DNA of 64,000 nucleotides from Anagrus nilaparvatae (GCA_022575985.1 JAKSXM010000177.1:1-64000); one strand, 5' to 3'; shown: positions 50,046-61,602, numbered from the stretch's first letter. The notes: a model not told the origin generated them from the sequence alone. Translations and numbers: made by a program.

Positions 50046-50086
50046 AGAAACTGATAATATTAGCAGTTAAACTCTGGATATTTATA
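50046..50086 (-). promoter_or_regulatory. Core promoter of the 49397-50003 gene
   Basis: TATAAATA on the minus strand (50079-50086), with an ATCAGT initiator about 30 bp downstream (near 50050-50056), followed by about 45 bp of 5' UTR. Typical arthropod TATA plus Inr layout, shared by the whole cluster. Confidence 0.7.
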
Positions 50087-50089
50087 GAG

Positions 50090-52420
50090 CCAGAAATTAA
50101 ACCTTTTTTTATTTATGCAGAATGTTATACCTACTTTTACAATTGTAATAATATAGCAAAAAAAAGTATACAAAATTTACAAAATTTAATTTAAATATTG
50201 TATCAATCAGGTATACTTAAGTTTACGTAAGCACATCAATGAAATGCCAGATTTTGTACCACTTACAAATCTTACCTAACTCATTTATTATGTTGACAGT
50301 TAATGACGATATACTTTACTTTGCCATTCAATTGTTTATTTAATATTTAATAATAATAATTTCTTATAACAAACTTAATCGATTGAATTGGTTAATCCCA
50401 TTTTATTTGACGTAAAGAAATTAGTTCCTAATTAAAATTAGTATTTGATCTTTTAAAATTTTTTGTCAAAACTCGAAGGATTTATTTGCGAAAAAAGTTT
50501 GAAATATTTATTTTGGTTCTTTTAAGTATAAGTATACAATATTAATAAGTATACCACTACTCAAGAAAATACAAAAACTTTTCGTCAGAAATTCTATAAC
50601 TTAACCAATTTTTAATTTACGTGAAATTCAGATTATAGGGGAATTATTACAAAATCTTCATTTAACTAGAACTTATTTATTTTTCAAGAAGTTTTAGTAT
50701 TTTCTCTAATAGTTTTTCCCGAACTATTCATTTATTAAAGAAAATTTTAAGCATTTAAAAACCTTTAGGCTCAAATGACTTACTAATGCAAAATATAGAA
50801 GATAGGACAAAACCAATAAAAATAGAAACAAAAGATTTTATTGTCAAAAAAACACCCGATGAAAAAACTACTGATTTCATTGATTTCCCGAGGAAAAAAT
50901 ATATAAGTAACTCTTGTAAACATTATTCAGAAAATTTTTTGTTTCTCATTTGTTAAAATTTTGTTTTAATTTTGGGGTGTTTTTCCCCGAGAGAAGCGGT
51001 TTAAATTTTAGGACAAGCATTTCCTGCCTCAGGAGACTCTACAAAATCAGAAAATACCAGATATTTTTAAGGAATCGTGGTAAAACTTTTTTAGTGTTCC
51101 AAACCACTGTGTGTGTCCCAAAATTTTTAACACCTAAAAAATTATGAAACTAATTACTTAATTAGAAGTTTAAGCCGAATTTTTTTTTTTTAATTACTTT
51201 TTTTTTAGATTTCAATTCAAATATTTGTGACGACTTTTTCCTGAATTTTGCATTTTTTCTTATAATATTAATTTCTGTTTATCCCTGAAAGAAGATATAC
51301 CTTTAATCACACAAGATTAATTCTTTTCTTTTCAAGGCGTCATGAAAACTTAATATTCTTGCATGTAAATAATACTAAAGTTTGGATTACAAATTAAGAA
51401 TGCAATTAAATATTTAATTAATTGTGTTGTTATACATTTAAAAAAATAAATTTCTGATTTTAATAAAATTCAAAACAGTTGAGTTTTATTTCAGAATTTT
51501 TGAAAAAAAATAGGATTGCTTTCGTTAAATATTCAACTAGCTGATTAAGTTTGAAGTTAAATCATCGAATTTTCAAAAAGTGAGTTAAAATTTTAACCTA
51601 CTGGTTCCAAATTCAAATTACTGAAATATCAAATAAAAAATGTTACTGTAGATACATATATAAATCTTTGGTGAACCGAAAAAGCAACCAAAGAACTCTT
51701 GTCGTGTGTGCCTATTTTGAATGAAATAAAATCATTAGTAACATAAATACATTTTAATGAGTCTTTTAAAAAATTTATATTGTGATTAATTATTTCTATA
51801 AGCCCGATAATTAACTTTTTAAAAAATGATTATGCATTTTGTTTCTGCAATTTAAAGTTTTATTGAAAACATTCAAAAATAAATAAATAAATAAACTTCA
51901 TTTCGCCTGAACGTCCATGCAAAAACTTCTAGTTTACTTAATGAGTTTAAACAATTTTTTTATATCATGGTTGTCAAAAATTTCGTAAAAATAATAAAAT
52001 TAAGTTATTAAAGATTGAAAAAACATTAAAATTTTTAAGTGAAATTGTAATTAAAAAAAGTAAATCTCATGTTTCATTATTGTATTTTTAAAAGTGTAAT
52101 ATTTTAAATTAATATAAATTTGACTATTTCGCATATCAATTAATCTGAAAATTACATAAATATTTGGATTACTTAAATATGATATAATTTAAATTACCGT
52201 TTTAATAATCATTGCTTTCGTCATATAGTAATTTTAAATACAAAATAAATTGACAGTTTATTGACAAGTTGTTATGACCTTCAATTAAAAAAAAAAAAAA
52301 TCTAAAATTTGTCTGATTACGTATTGGCTTCACTAAATATGAAACCTTATAAGATAAATATTGTAAAAAAAATTTAAAGGTCATTCAAAAACCTTGATCA
52401 TGTAAACCCAAATTGGCATG
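50090..52420. other. AT-rich spacer between the first two cuticle-type genes
   Basis: Divergent intergenic region of about 2.3 kb. Only chance frames were found (for example 50950-51147, which starts on TTG). No repeat family recognised. Confidence 0.5.
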
Positions 52421-52426
52421 GCCCAA

Positions 52427-52464
52427 TATAAATAGGCAGAATTTAACAAGCAACATTATCAGTT
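52427..52464 (+). promoter_or_regulatory. Core promoter of the 52508-52972 gene
   Basis: TATAAATA at 52427-52434 and the initiator TCAGTT at 52459-52464, about 45 bp upstream of the ATG. Confidence 0.75.
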
Positions 52465-52507
52465 TTCTTGTGTATCTCATCCAGATAACTTAAAAAAAAA
52501 AATTAAA

Positions 52508-52972
52508 ATGTATAAAATATTTGTTTTGTTAGGCCTTTTGGCTTGTGCTTTCGCTGAACCAAAAGCTGATCCAAAACCACTTCTAGCTACAGTCCACAGT
52601 GCTCCTCTAACTACAAGCTACACTCACCAATACCATAGCATTCAACATTCACCAATCGCCTATGCATCTGCTCCAGCTGTATTTGCCACAGGTAAAATTC
52701 ATATTTGTTCAAAAAGATTTAAGTTTTTTTAAATTTTTTAAAAATCCGATTTTAATCTTAGTAACGTGAAATTAACTAAATAAGACAATATTTTAATAGA
52801 TTTTAAAGATTTTTAAGGCTGAAATCTATTTTTTTCATTTATAGCACCAGTTAGCTACTCACTTCATGCTGCACCAGTCCTTGCAGCTCCAGTCACTGCT
52901 CATGTTACTTCACCAATAACTGCACGTGTAGCTGCACCTTCAAATTTAGTACACTCCGTACTGTTTCGTTAA
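52508..52972 (+). CDS. Small secreted Ala/His/Pro-rich cuticle-type protein, two exons
   Basis: Exon 1 is 52508-52691 and exon 2 is 52845-52972, joined in phase 1 across a 153-bp GT-AG intron (GTAAAA donor, TTTATAG acceptor). The product is 103 residues: signal peptide MYKIFVLLGLLACAFAE, then KADPKP, VHSAPLTTSY, HSIQHSPIAY, and in exon 2 repeats of APVSYSLHAAP, VLAAPVTAHV and a tail LVHSVLFR. That tail matches LVHSVLLR of the downstream three-exon paralogues, so all four genes share one ancestor. Apart from a signal-peptide Cys it lacks cysteines and known domains. It is probably a cuticular or matrix protein. It is transcribed divergently from the gene at 49397-50003, 2.5 kb away. Confidence 0.85.
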
Positions 52973-54140
52973 ATTGTAAAATTATCAAGACAGGAAAACT
53001 TTAAACTATTTTATATTTGTTTATTATAATTTGTTAAATTTATATAACTATTTTTGTTTAACATGAGAATTTCACTTGCTTTTATAAATTAAAAAACAAC
53101 ATTTTTTTGAGTAAAATAAATATTTTTTTAAAATTATTTTGGTTTAACAATATTTCTTTTTTATTTAATACACCAAAAATTAAATTTTATAATTATAATC
53201 AATTTAATATAAGCTATTACCAACAAGTTTTACTCCAGCCCTCTTTACTTAATTCTTCCAAAAACATTTTCCTTAAATTTCATTTTTCTTATCTGTTTTT
53301 ACATTAACCCTCACCAGTAAGAATTTGTTATAAAATTTTAATTTTATAAGGGCCTAAATTTTAACATATACTTACTATAATTATATAAAGTTGCGTACAA
53401 ATAATGTAAAAAAATTTTTTTGCGTCGAAAATTAAAATCAACTTAATTTTAAGAATAATCAAAATAAAGCTCAGAATCTTACTTAGTTATTGACAATGGA
53501 AGTTACTTAATTAGTTTGCATTTAGCATGGTGATGGTGGGTCAGTTGTTAGGAAGAATATACATTTTTTAATAGATATAAATTAGCCATTGTTTTTTCAA
53601 AGAAGAATTATAAACTTTTTACGATTGTAAAAATTTTGATTTTTTTGCGTATAAGCTCTGTTCAAGACCCCCGCCTAAAAACCTAATTTTCAAGGCTATA
53701 TTTGTATATGTGCGTGCTAATGTAATCTTGAGCAAGATTCAAATCTCTTACTATTGTAAAGTTGGTAATACCAGGCAGAAAATTATTTTTTAAATATTTT
53801 TTGCGAGTGAAACTTGTAATTTACCTTTTAATGTGATAGGAAATAGAAATTTATACACAGCAAATTCATCAATTTTGAACTCAAAAATCATGTTTTCGAA
53901 ATAACATAAAAAATTACATATTTTCATATTGTTACAAATACAAATGAATTGAAATTTAGTATAATTTAAAAAACAATGATATTCCTTAAATAAATAAGAT
54001 ATTTTATTCTTTCAAATTGAAATTTCGCTGTCAAAAAAATTTTTTTTAGCCACAAAATATGAAGTTGAAGAAAAAATTTAGGCTAATAGTATTTTTAACT
54101 CAAATGTCTATTAATCAAAAATCTTCATTACTAGGCTTAT
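52973..54140. other. AT-rich intergenic DNA
   Basis: AATAAA at about 53115 may serve the upstream gene. From about 53680 onward the sequence resembles 63480-63900 ('gagatattttaatctttcaa' type, 'gaaatttcgctg'), a dispersed non-coding repeat. Confidence 0.45.
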
Positions 54141-54936
54141 AGTTAGAAGATTTGTTGTTAGTAGGTATTTGAGGAATTCAAATTTAAAAAAAGAACAGCA
54201 TGTTTTAGTGATTTCTTGTGCATGCGTTGTTAAAAAAAAAATTTTTGTTACCAGAATCGGATTCTAAAGAAAATTTTCTATCCGTACCTAACAAGATAAA
54301 AGTTTTTACGTCAATTTGAGTTTTTCGCAGAAAAAATTAGAAAAATGATTTCCTTTTTTCCTATTTTTTTTATAAAGGGCCAAAACACTAAAATGGCTGT
54401 CAAAAATCGAGGTTTAGCTCTAGGAGGCTATAAATTACGCTGGTGGCCTAGTTTTGGTAGAACATTCACGAAAAATTAATTTGGAGCCATTACGAAGACT
54501 TGACTAAAGTTTCACTCTGACTTCATTAAAATTTACCCATTATGATCTCCAATAGTAAAACTGTATTTATGCAAATGGAAAAATTATTTTTATTTATAAT
54601 TTTTCAAATGAAAATAATTTTTTTTAGTATAATATATTAGTATCATTTTCTTTGCTTAAAAGTATTTTTAGCGATAAGCTGTTTTTTACCTTCTTGTGAA
54701 ATTGCTGACAATTTCTATTACAAACGTTTATTTTTCTAAATAAAAAAAATGATAAAAATTACAAGTATAAATTCGAGAAAAAAATTTGTTTATTATATTC
54801 AAACATAATAATGATATAAAAAATACAAAAATTTACAAAAAGTAATAACAACCACTAACAAACTTGTTTTTCAATTAATTAACATTTGTAGTTATCGAAC
54901 GTTATGCGTACGATGTTTTTCAATAATTTTAATTTC

Positions 54937-55898
54937 TTATCGGAGCAATACAGAATGTACCAAGTGAGAAGGTGCAGCAACATGACCAGCAATGTGAGTT
55001 GCGTATGGCGAGGCAACGTGAGCAGTAACTGGGGCTGCTACTACTGGAGCTGCATGAACTGCATAATTAACTAGAAACAAAGAATTTGACAAAAAATTAA
55101 TTTAATCACAAAAGCACATCTTTTAGGCTACTGTTCTAACAACTGTTTGAATATTATCTAAGGATTATTATTAAAATTCAAACCACGCAATTTAACAGTG
55201 CTTTATTGAATATAAATAAAGTATTTTTAAAATTAAAATTACCTGATGCAGCAACTACTGGAGCAGCAGCATAAGTAGTGATTGGTGCATGGTGTACAGT
55301 TTGGGATTGATGAGAATAACTTGTGGCTGCAGGCGCACTATGAACTTCAGTTACGACAGCTGGTCTTACTTCTAGTTTTTGTTAAAAAAAAAAAAACATA
55401 CAAATAAGCAAATAATTTTTATATTCTAAAAAAGCTAAGCTCTGCTTGAATTCAAACAACGCGATTTAATAAAAAAAAATTTGTTAGCCAGAATATTGTT
55501 GATATTTAAAAAAATTCTAAAATATTATGTTGAAAGGATTCTTTTTAATATAAATAAATTTTAGAATCAACCAAAAAATGTCTTGACTTTAAAGCATCTC
55601 CACTGAGATTGAATATTCTATATTATATATTAACATTAGTATACAATGTATACGGTGCTTTAAAAAAAAATATAAAAAATTTAAAATTAAAATTAAAATT
55701 AAAATTACCTGTTGCAGCAACTACAGGGGCAGCAGCATAAGTAGTAATTGGCGCATGTTGCACAGTTTGTGACTGATGAGAATAACTTGTGGCTAACGGA
55801 GCACTATGAACTTGAGTTACAAAACCTGGTTTTGCTTCTGGTTTTGGTGCTGCGAAAGCAGTAGCCAAAAGACCGAAAAGAACAATGAATTTGTACAT
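54937..55898 (-). CDS. Three-exon secreted Ala/Val/His-rich cuticle-type protein
   Basis: Exon 1 is 55898 down to 55709 (190 nt), exon 2 is 55371 down to 55243 (129 nt) and exon 3 is 55070 down to 54937 (134 nt). Both introns are GT-AG and phase 1, giving 150 residues. The signal peptide is MYKFIVLFGLLATAFAAP. Exon 1 then has PEAKPGFVTQVHSAP, TSYSHQSQTVQHAPITTYAA and VVAAT. Exon 2 repeats this module (EVRPAVVTEVHSAP, TSYSHQSQTVHHAPITTYAA, VVAAS) without the signal peptide. Exon 3 encodes VNYAVHAAPVV, VTAHVASP and a tail LVHSVLLR. Exon 2 is thus an internal exon duplication, absent from the two neighbouring two-exon paralogues. The likely role is extracellular/cuticular. It shares the TATAAATA/TCAGT promoter. 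Confidence 0.87.
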
Positions 55899-55945
55899 TT
55901 TGTAAATTTTTGGTTTTTTTGTGTTGTCTTGACGAAGTTATCGAT

Positions 55946-55985
55946 GAGACTGATACATTTTACGCTTTACCTCCAGGTATTTATA
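55946..55985 (-). promoter_or_regulatory. Core promoter of the 54937-55898 gene
   Basis: TATAAATA on the minus strand at 55978-55985 and TATCAGTCTC (initiator) at about 55946-55955. Confidence 0.72.
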
Positions 55986-57367
55986 TACTAAGTGAAACCA
56001 TTTCATAATTAAATGGTCAAGGTCTTATATGACGATTAATATTTACTAAAATAAACAAAGGCTCTACATAATTAAGGAATTGAATACGAAAGACAGAATT
56101 TAGCATTTTTTTGCTTGAAAAAATTTATAAAGAAATTGTCAATCAAATGAACCATTAAAAAAAATTGTTAGCAATATTATTTTTTGTCTTCCCATGCGTT
56201 CGTTACTAAATTACTACATTAATATTGTACTGAAGTCATAATGCGATGTACAGGTGTCCGAATTCGGCAACCGCATTTAGGACTTAAAAAATCAAAAACT
56301 TTTATTAAAGCTATCACTTATTTAGGCCTTTACTACTAATTTTTCTTTTGTTTAAGATATTAGAACTAATAAATAATCAAGGCAAAACCTTCAGAGTAAC
56401 TAAAAAATTGATTTTAAAAGTTTGGGCAGCTTAGCTTTGAAAAAAAGCTAAATAATTTGGCCGCATTTGGCCACATTTGATTAAATTTTGGAACTTTTGT
56501 TATTTTTAATTATTTTAGCTTAGGAAATGTTTTTTCGGTGAAATAAAGTTTTAAAATGCATATAAAAGTTAAATTCTTATTTTTCCACTAAGTTTAGTTA
56601 GTGGAAATCTAAAATGGTGTCAATAAAAAAATAAAATTTTCAGATTACGTTCGGTTTCTAAAGTCAAGAAAAGCCAAACTTTTCTTTGATTTTTCATTGG
56701 AATAAATTTTTCCATTTTCCAAGATGGTGGATGAATAAACTGAAAAAACCATATTCTTAGTTTATAGGGAGATTCTGGAAGTCGAGAAAAGCGAATGTTA
56801 GGGAAAACATTTCGATTTCTTACCCAAAAAATTTTTAAGATTTTCCAAGATGGCGGACATGCAATAAACTTAAAAATTGAAGTTCCTAATTTACAGGGTA
56901 TTTTTCGGACTCAAGAAAAGTGAACTTCATGAAGAAAAATTTGATTTTCACTGTAATAAATTTTTCCATTTTCCAAGATGGCAGATGAAAAAACTTAAAA
57001 TACCAAGTTTTCAGTTTCTAAGGAGGTTCTAAGTCGAGAAAAGCAAATTTTACCAATATAAATTAGGAATTCGATTTTTAAGTTTATTACAGGTCCGCCA
57101 TCATGGAAATGTTTTCCCGTAAATTCGCTTTTCTCGACATAAAGAACCTCCTTTAAACTAAGAACTTTATTTTTTGAGTTTATTTATCAGTCATCTTGGA
57201 AAATAGATAAATTTATTCCAATGAAAAATCAAAGAAAATTTTCCTGAAATTGGCTTTTCTTGACTTCAGAAACCGATTGCAATCTGAAAGTTTTATTTTC
57301 GGATGTTTTTGTCACTGTTTAAAATTATCGTACGACGCCATTTTGAATTTCCACTAACTTAACTTAC

Positions 57368-59087
57368 AAGGGGAGTTCAATACATTTGAAACACCAAATT
57401 TCACCAAATGGTTATGAATGATTTGGTTATGTTAAAAAAACATGCCGACTACCCTGCGTTCATTACAATGGGCTTTCTGGGCCTATAAACTGAAGCACTT
57501 ACCCCTGGGGTGTATTAACCCACACAGTTTTTTAATAAAATCTTAAAATTAAATTATTTAAGGATATGGCTTGTTGTGGGAGGTTTATATGAAATAAATG
57601 GTAACACAGGATTTTATGCTTTAAAATTGATAAAGAAATATTTTATTTTGTTTATTGAATAGTAATAATGTTTATATTTAAATTTAGAAAATAATAAATA
57701 ATTTTTTTATATTGATTATGATAATTAAAATATAACAAACATTTATGATTTTAATTAAGAAAAGAAAACGTATTTACAAAAATAATTATATTTTACAATT
57801 TATTGAATAATTAATTAATGCTCCATTTTATAAAAATAAATTCGCGATAGAAAACATAACCTATAAACAGACACTAATTTTATATCACCAACCTGTGGAT
57901 ATCCTACAGGTTCCGCGTCCTCGGAGGATAACCTCCGAGGATGTTTTACCTGAGGGTAACCAGCAGGCCAGCGACACTAAAGTTCACAACCGGGGAAGAC
58001 CACCGGAGAGAGATGTTTACTCTGGGGATTACCGCCAGATAATGGCAAAATTTTGTGCGTGCATTTAGGTAATAAGCAGAGAACGGACCTTGCGAGAGAC
58101 CCAGCGCGCGCATCGTAACAGATATTATACAGAGCACTCTGGTGGAGCGCGCGATAAATAAAATATTCAAATAATTATTAATAAATATTATACCCGGGGT
58201 ATAATGCTTCAAAACATAGGGCTCAATGTTATGAAATTGGGTTTTTTGGTAATTTTCAATGAAACGCCAAAACCTCGCAAAATAACCAAAACTCTTCTGG
58301 TTGATCTCATTTTTTTGGTTTCAGTATCACCTTTCATACACCGTAAACCACAATTTATTATCACTTATCACTATAGCCAATTAACCAAACGGTCATTTTT
58401 AGCTAAAGATGACCAATATTTAAACTGCTGCCAAATTTGTAATTCCTGACGAAAATGGGTTTTATAGGTCTGAAAAAATTTGTACAAGCTTCAAGTTTCC
58501 AAAACTTCTTGACTTTACCTTTTTCAATTATTTATTAACCAAATATGATAATTTGAAGTCACAGTCCCAATGTTACGAGTTTTTAAAAAAGCTCATTTTT
58601 AATATTAACTTTGAAGAGCCATTTCTTAAAAACGAATCAGGGAAATGAGACGAGTAAAAAATTTCTGTAAAATTTCTTAAAGCTTGTGAAAATTTGATGA
58701 GACTTATAAAACCTATTTTCGTCAAAAATTACAAATTTGGCACCAATTTCAAAATTGGTCTTTTTTAGCAAAAAATGATCGTTTGGTTATTTGGCTATAG
58801 TGATGAGAGAATTAGTGATAATAAATTTCTGTATACGGCGTATGAAAGGTGATACTTAAACCAAAAAATGAGATCAATCAGAAGAGTTTTGGTTAATTTG
58901 CGAGGTTTTGGCGTTTCATTGAAAATTACCAAAAAACCCTATTTTATAACATTGAGCCCTACGTTTATAGGCCCAGAAGGCCCATTGGAATGAACGGATG
59001 GTAGTCGTCTTGTTTTTTAAACATAACAAACTCATCCATAACCACTTGGTGTAATTTGGTGTTCCATATGTATTGAACCCCCCTTGT
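57368..59087. mobile_element. Palindromic element with CAAGGGG ends and TTA target duplication
   Basis: Ends CAAGGGGAGTTCAATACAT and the complement of CAAGGGGGGTTCAATACAT, bounded by TTA on both sides. The uninserted sequence in block 2 ('aacttagtgg') confirms the insertion point. The original element was a palindrome: outer arms 57368-57490 and 58964-59087, inner arms 58218-58590 and 58590-58963. A further element now interrupts it at 57491-58211. A 3-bp TWA duplication is typical of PIF/Harbinger; assignment is tentative. Related sequence: 5531-7458, 30800-31255, 36730-36970. Confidence 0.82.
57491..58211. mobile_element. Innermost 721-bp element with AAAC target duplication
   Basis: Ends TGAAGCACTTACCCC and, reversed, TGAAGCATTATACCCC; flanked by AAAC (57487-57490 and 58212-58215). 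The opposite arm of the host palindrome, reversed, reads 'ctataaacgtagggctc' without interruption, which is an empty site. The right half (about 57885-58150) is strikingly GC-rich and full of small hairpins such as 'cctcggaggataacctccga'. A minus-strand 88-codon frame (58212-57946) crosses it but resembles nothing known. Superfamily not recognised. Confidence 0.8.
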
Positions 59088-60559
59088 TAGTTAAAAAATA
59101 AAAATTTGTCTTTTATATGCATTTTAAAACTTTATTTCAGCGAAAAATCATTTCCTGAGCTAAAATAATTAAAAATAACAAAACTTCCAAAACTTTATCA
59201 CATGCGGCCAAATGCGGCCAATTTATTTGCAGTAGAAAAATCCAAAATACCTTTTATATCCATCGGTTAGATTTTTTTATATTAATGGTGTTGGAACTAA
59301 CTAATTGATAATATAAAAACATCAGAGGGCCTGAAGTCTGAAAAACAGCGCCTTTTACGTAAAAATGCAAAAATCTTTTTGGCATCTATCGCCAAATCCT
59401 TGTACACTTATATTTTCGTGTTCCTGGGGGTTCAAGGGTCCCGAATATTCGGGTCATAGCCATATGCCTTAAAAATTTTTTTTTTTGATTTCAGGAACGA
59501 ATTAAATGTTAAAAAATATATAATTTTAAATATATAATTTTAAATAGAAAATTTTATATAGAAAATGAAATTCAAGGTTGAAAAAATAAGTTATTTAATT
59601 TAAATTGATTTTTAAAAATCTGTATGAAGAGATGTCTTATCTAAATTTTGTAAATATTGTGATTTTATAATTTTTGTTTTATTTGTTTTATTTGAATTTT
59701 AGTAAAATCTATAAATTAACTATTTTAAATAATTATGTCATTAAATTTAATTTTGACCAGTCATCCTCTTTTTAAAGTTTATAAATATGAAATTATGAGG
59801 TGGCCTAGTATATGTATTGTAAAAAGGGCTGTACACCCCGTATAGTAAATCATATGTATATAAAATATAAAGAAATAGATAGGAAATAAAGGAATAGAAG
59901 GCTGAAGTTCTATTTTAAGCTTCATTGTAGCTCCAAACATTATTTAATACTTTTTCCACATCTTAAAAATTTCAAAATTTCTTATTTAAGTAGGTATTTG
60001 AGGAGTTCAAATTTAAAAAAAAAAATATATTTTAGCAATTTCTCGCACGTACGTAGCTCAAAAAAGTTCTTTGACCTCAAAAGCGCATTCTACGGAAAAT
60101 CTTCTATTCATACCTAAGAGGAAAAAATTTTTCACGCTAATGAGTGTTTTTTACAGAAAAAGTTAGCAAATTTGTCTCTCGAAAAACTGCGCTGGTTGCC
60201 TATTTTTGGTACAACATTCAGGAAAAAGTAATTTGGAGCTATTACGAAGACCATTAAAATTTACCCATATATGATTGCCAATAGCGAAATGTTTTTAGCT
60301 ATAAGCTTAAATAAGAACCTGCTTTATACCCTTTTGTGAAATTGCTGACAATTTATTTTTTACATATCAAAAAAAATAATAAAAATTTAAGTATAAATTA
60401 GAGAAAAAAATTGTTTATTATTCAAACATAATAATAATATAAAAAATACAAAAATTTACAAAAAGTAATAACAACCACTAACAAACTTGTTTTTCAATTA
60501 ATTAACATTTGTAGTTATCGAACGTTATGCGTACGATGTTTTTTAATAATTTTAATTTC

Positions 60560-61513
60560 TTATCGGAGCAATACAGAATGTACCAAGTGAGAAGGTGCAG
60601 CAACATGACCAGCAATGTGAGTTGCGTATGGCGAGGCAACGTGAGCAGTAACTGGGGCTGCTACTACTGGAGCTGCATGAACTGCATAATTAACTAGAAG
60701 CAAAAAATTTGACAAGAAATTAATTTAATCACAAAAGCACATCTTTTAGGCTACTGTTCTAGCACCTGCTTGAATATTATCTTCGGATTATTATTAAAAT
60801 TCAAACAACGCAATTTAACAGTGCTTTATTGAATATAAATAAAGTATTTTTAAAATTAAAATTACCTGATGCAGCAACTACTGGAGCAGCAGCATAAGTA
60901 GTGATTGGTGCATGGTGTACAGTTTGGGATTGGTGAGAATAACTTGTGGCTGCAGGCGCACTATGAACTTCAGTTACGACAGCTGGTCTTACTTCTAGTT
61001 TTTGTTTAAAAAAAAAACATACAAATAAGCAAATAATTTTTATATTCTAAACAAGCTAAGCTCTGCTTGAATTCAAACAACGCGATTTAATAAAAAAAAA
61101 TTTGTTAGCCAGAATATTGTTGATATTTAAAAAAATTCTAAAATATTATGTTGAAAGGATTCTTTTTAATATAAATAAATTTTAGAATTAACCAAAAAAT
61201 GTCTTGACTTTAAAGCATCTCCACTGAGATTGAATATTCTATATTATATATTAACATTAGTATACAATGAAGACGGTGCTTTAAAAAAATATATAAAAAA
61301 TTTTAAATTAAAATTAAAATTACCTGTTGCAGCAACTACAGGGGCAGCAGCATAAGTAGTAATTGGGGCATGTTGCACAGTTTGTGACTGATGAGAATAA
61401 CTTGTGGCTAACGGTGCACTATGAACTTGAGTTACAAAACCTGGTTTTGCTTCTGGTTTTGGTGCTGCGAAAGCAGTAGCCAAAAGACCGAAAAGAACAA
61501 TGAATTTGTATAT
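60560..61513 (-). pseudogene. Near-identical third-exon paralogue that has lost its start codon
   Basis: Exons are 61513-61324, 60994-60866 and 60693-60560, identical in length and splice phase to the gene at 54937-55898. Four coding differences are seen: three are synonymous (Ala, Ala and His codons) and the fourth changes the ATG to ATA (61511-61513). The codon two upstream is a stop (TAA), so no upstream in-frame start exists, and no in-frame ATG follows in exon 1. The signal peptide region after the start is intact (YKFIVLFGLLATAFAAP). TATA and TCAGT promoter elements remain (about 61594-61602 and 61561-61570). It is either a very young pseudogene, a gene using a non-AUG start, or an assembly error. 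Confidence 0.8.
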
Positions 61514-61560
61514 TTTTAAAATTTTTGGTTTTTTTGTGTTGTCTTTACGAAGTTATCGAT

Positions 61561-61602
61561 GAGACTGATACATTTTACACTTTGCCTCCTGGAATTTATA
61601 TA
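61561..61602 (-). promoter_or_regulatory. Retained core promoter of the start-less paralogue
   Basis: TATATAAAT on the minus strand at about 61594-61602 and TATCAGTCTC at 61561-61570, same spacing as in the intact copy. Confidence 0.65.

Larger units (their letters stand above)
56445..59238. mobile_element. Outer foldback element of a nested stack
   Basis: Left arm about 56445-56600 ('aataatttggccgcatttgg', 'tcggtgaaataaagtttta') and right arm about 59098-59238, ending 'atttgcagtag', are inverted copies. Between them lies a 0.75-kb palindrome (about 56600-57360, centre near 56975) with repeated CCAAGATGGCGG-like strings, then the inserted element 57368-59087. The homologous element in block 2 (62086-62681) keeps both arms but only the right half of the inner palindrome. 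No ORF. Confidence 0.82.
54150..59480. repeat. Tandem duplication, block 1
   Basis: Contains the intact three-exon gene (54937-55898) and a nested transposon stack (56445-59238). It aligns with block 2 (59985-62910) almost throughout. The left end is diverged ('gtaggtatttgaggaattca' versus 'gtaggtatttgaggagttca'), the gene part is nearly identical, and the right end shares 'ctttttggcatctatcgcca' / 'ctttttggcatccatcgcca'. Block 1 is longer only because of transposon insertions. The limits are approximate. Confidence 0.85.

Noticed and set aside
57946..58212. 88-codon minus frame in the innermost nested element as a possible transposase
   Set aside because: Too short, no recognisable catalytic motif, and its composition follows from the hairpin-rich GC island.
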